DNA of 14,602 nt, taken from Treponema sp. (GTDB lineage: Bacteria > Spirochaetota > Spirochaetia > Treponematales > Treponemataceae). The notes below the pieces were generated by a model. That model ran no database searches. It was given only the letters and a program-made list of their open reading frames with translations, and was not told the DNA's origin. A program made the translations under genes and the position numbers. Each line of letters begins with the position of its first letter. Positions within the stretch are counted from its first letter, which is position 1. Below are positions 13,899-14,602 of this stretch, piece by piece. The stretch is taken from positions 1-14,602 of the forward strand of contig JAILQA010000216.1 of assembly GCA_024699205.1 (NCBI GenBank), given 5' to 3'.

Positions 13899-14602
13899 TT
13901 AAAACTCGTAGTAGATGCCGGGTTTTGTAAAGCCCAGGAAACCATCATCGATAGGAGAATGTTTTTCGGCAACGCTGTTGTAGTGAACCAGCAGCATCTT
14001 TGATTTTATGCCAGCATCCAGGGTTTTAAGCTGTTTGTAAGAAGCATGAACGCCTTCGGAATAACCGGAAAAATCACAATCATGGAAAATTGTGTTTATT
14101 GGATATTTATTCAAAAGCCATTCCAACTGTTCTTTATTGAATTGTGTGTCGCCGGAAAAAAGAACTGTATTATCTATTAAAACACCATAAGAAACCATTG
14201 AGTTTTTAAGACTGTTTTGTCTTGTCGTAACATGTCTTGTTCTGAATAGCTTGAGGTTCATAGGACCGACATTTATTTCGAACATTTCAAAAGGTTTTTT
14301 CTGAATACGAACCGGCTTTAATTGATTAAAATAACTGTCAAAAGTCATTTTTCCATTTTCACTGAACTGACAGCCGCCTTTTAAGGTTTCATTCCAGAGT
14401 TTTTTCTTTAATTCATCGGTTATGACAACATTAAGCTTATGTTTGTTTACATAGTATGCAGTGAGAGCAAGCTCTTCAACCCCGCCAATATGATCAGCAT
14501 GTGGATGCGTTGGAAGAAGATTCTTAATCTGCGCAAGTCTTGTATTGTAGGCTGTTTCCAATGCATAAGGACAAAGGGATCCGCAGTCAATAAGAATATG
14601 AC
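13899..14602 (-). CDS. Metallo-beta-lactamase-fold hydrolase, 5' end cut by window
   Basis: Partial gene; 233 codons are visible and the reading frame runs off the right edge (first full codon at 14600), so the true start is missing. Visible motifs of the fold: the strand HILIDCGS, the metal motif THPHADH (HxHxDH), RHV in the central part (second-site His), SGDT with the bridging Asp, and a late His in LLVHYN. The segment HDCDFSGYSEGVHASYKQL resembles RNase Z and related hydrolases more than beta-lactamases. The substrate cannot be told. An in-frame TTG at 14561 is not a credible start because the fold's first strand lies upstream of it. The gene ends 30 nt from the tRNA, facing it, with no clear terminator, so its transcript could run antisense into the tRNA. 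Confidence 0.82.
   Translation of the reverse strand, partial: HILIDCGSLCPYALETAYNTRLAQIKNLLPTHPHADHIGGVEELALTAYYVNKHKLNVVITDELKKKLWNETLKGGCQFSENGKMTFDSYFNQLKPVRIQKKPFEMFEINVGPMNLKLFRTRHVTTRQNSLKNSMVSYGVLIDNTVLFSGDTQFNKEQLEWLLNKYPINTIFHDCDFSGYSEGVHASYKQLKTLDAGIKSKMLLVHYNSVAEKHSPIDDGFLGFTKPGIYYEF

Noticed and set aside
13769..13972. Minus-strand open frame across the tRNA
   Set aside because: It runs through the tRNA and the end of the hydrolase gene; the peptide is the familiar artefact of translating a tRNA antisense.

Overview
The window reads as ordinary chromosome of a low-GC, Treponema-like spirochaete, with a few local curiosities. The best taxonomic marker is a periplasmic FlaB flagellin (minus strand, about 7.9-8.7 kb) whose N-terminus ([13 protein letters not shown]) is of the spirochaete type and which has a sigma-28 promoter. 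A lipoprotein with a relaxed spirochaete-style lipobox and many AT-rich intergenic repeats fit the same picture. No transposase, integrase, CRISPR array or phage gene was found.

Layout. (1) 1-958: a perfect 54-bp inverted repeat at the window edge, leading into a lipoprotein with two fibronectin type III domains. (2) 966-3807: a heavy-metal operon, made of a CadC-type ArsR repressor with two operator copies at its promoter, then a Zn/Cd/Pb P1B-type ATPase with an exceptionally His-rich N-terminus. (3) 3804-4632: a vapBC-type toxin-antitoxin module (Phd/YefM-like antitoxin, PIN toxin) on the minus strand, convergent with the ATPase gene (the two genes overlap by 4 nt), with a recognisable promoter and paired palindromes. 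(4) 4695-7759: the conserved dnaX-ybaB-recR cluster (clamp loader, nucleoid protein, recombination mediator). dnaX and recR lack a Shine-Dalgarno sequence, and dnaX has a possible -1 frameshift site in its linker. (5) 7762-8944: an AATTG-rich repeat, a terminator, flaB and its long leader and sigma-28 promoter. (6) 8962-9381: a small membrane-anchored protein with a duplicated zinc-ribbon unit. (7) 9490-12003: a cytoplasmic sialate O-acetylesterase-like SGNH hydrolase, followed 21 nt later by an RsuA-family pseudouridine synthase. (8) 12101-13868: formate-tetrahydrofolate ligase and a tRNA-Arg(CCT) with a C-A mismatch in the acceptor stem. (9) 13899-14602: a metallo-beta-lactamase-fold hydrolase, truncated by the window end.

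How the genes work together. The arsR and ATPase genes form a metal-responsive efflux unit: metal binding to the repressor should release the promoter and induce the pump. dnaX, ybaB and recR are housekeeping replication and repair genes. The remaining genes are mostly independent units. The observations most worth checking are the perfect inverted repeat at the left end (invertible promoter between divergent lipoprotein genes, or assembly artefact), the dnaX slippery site, the structured flaB leader, the His-rich ATPase domain, the duplicated zinc-ribbon protein and the mismatched tRNA. I do not see a clearly new multi-gene system.
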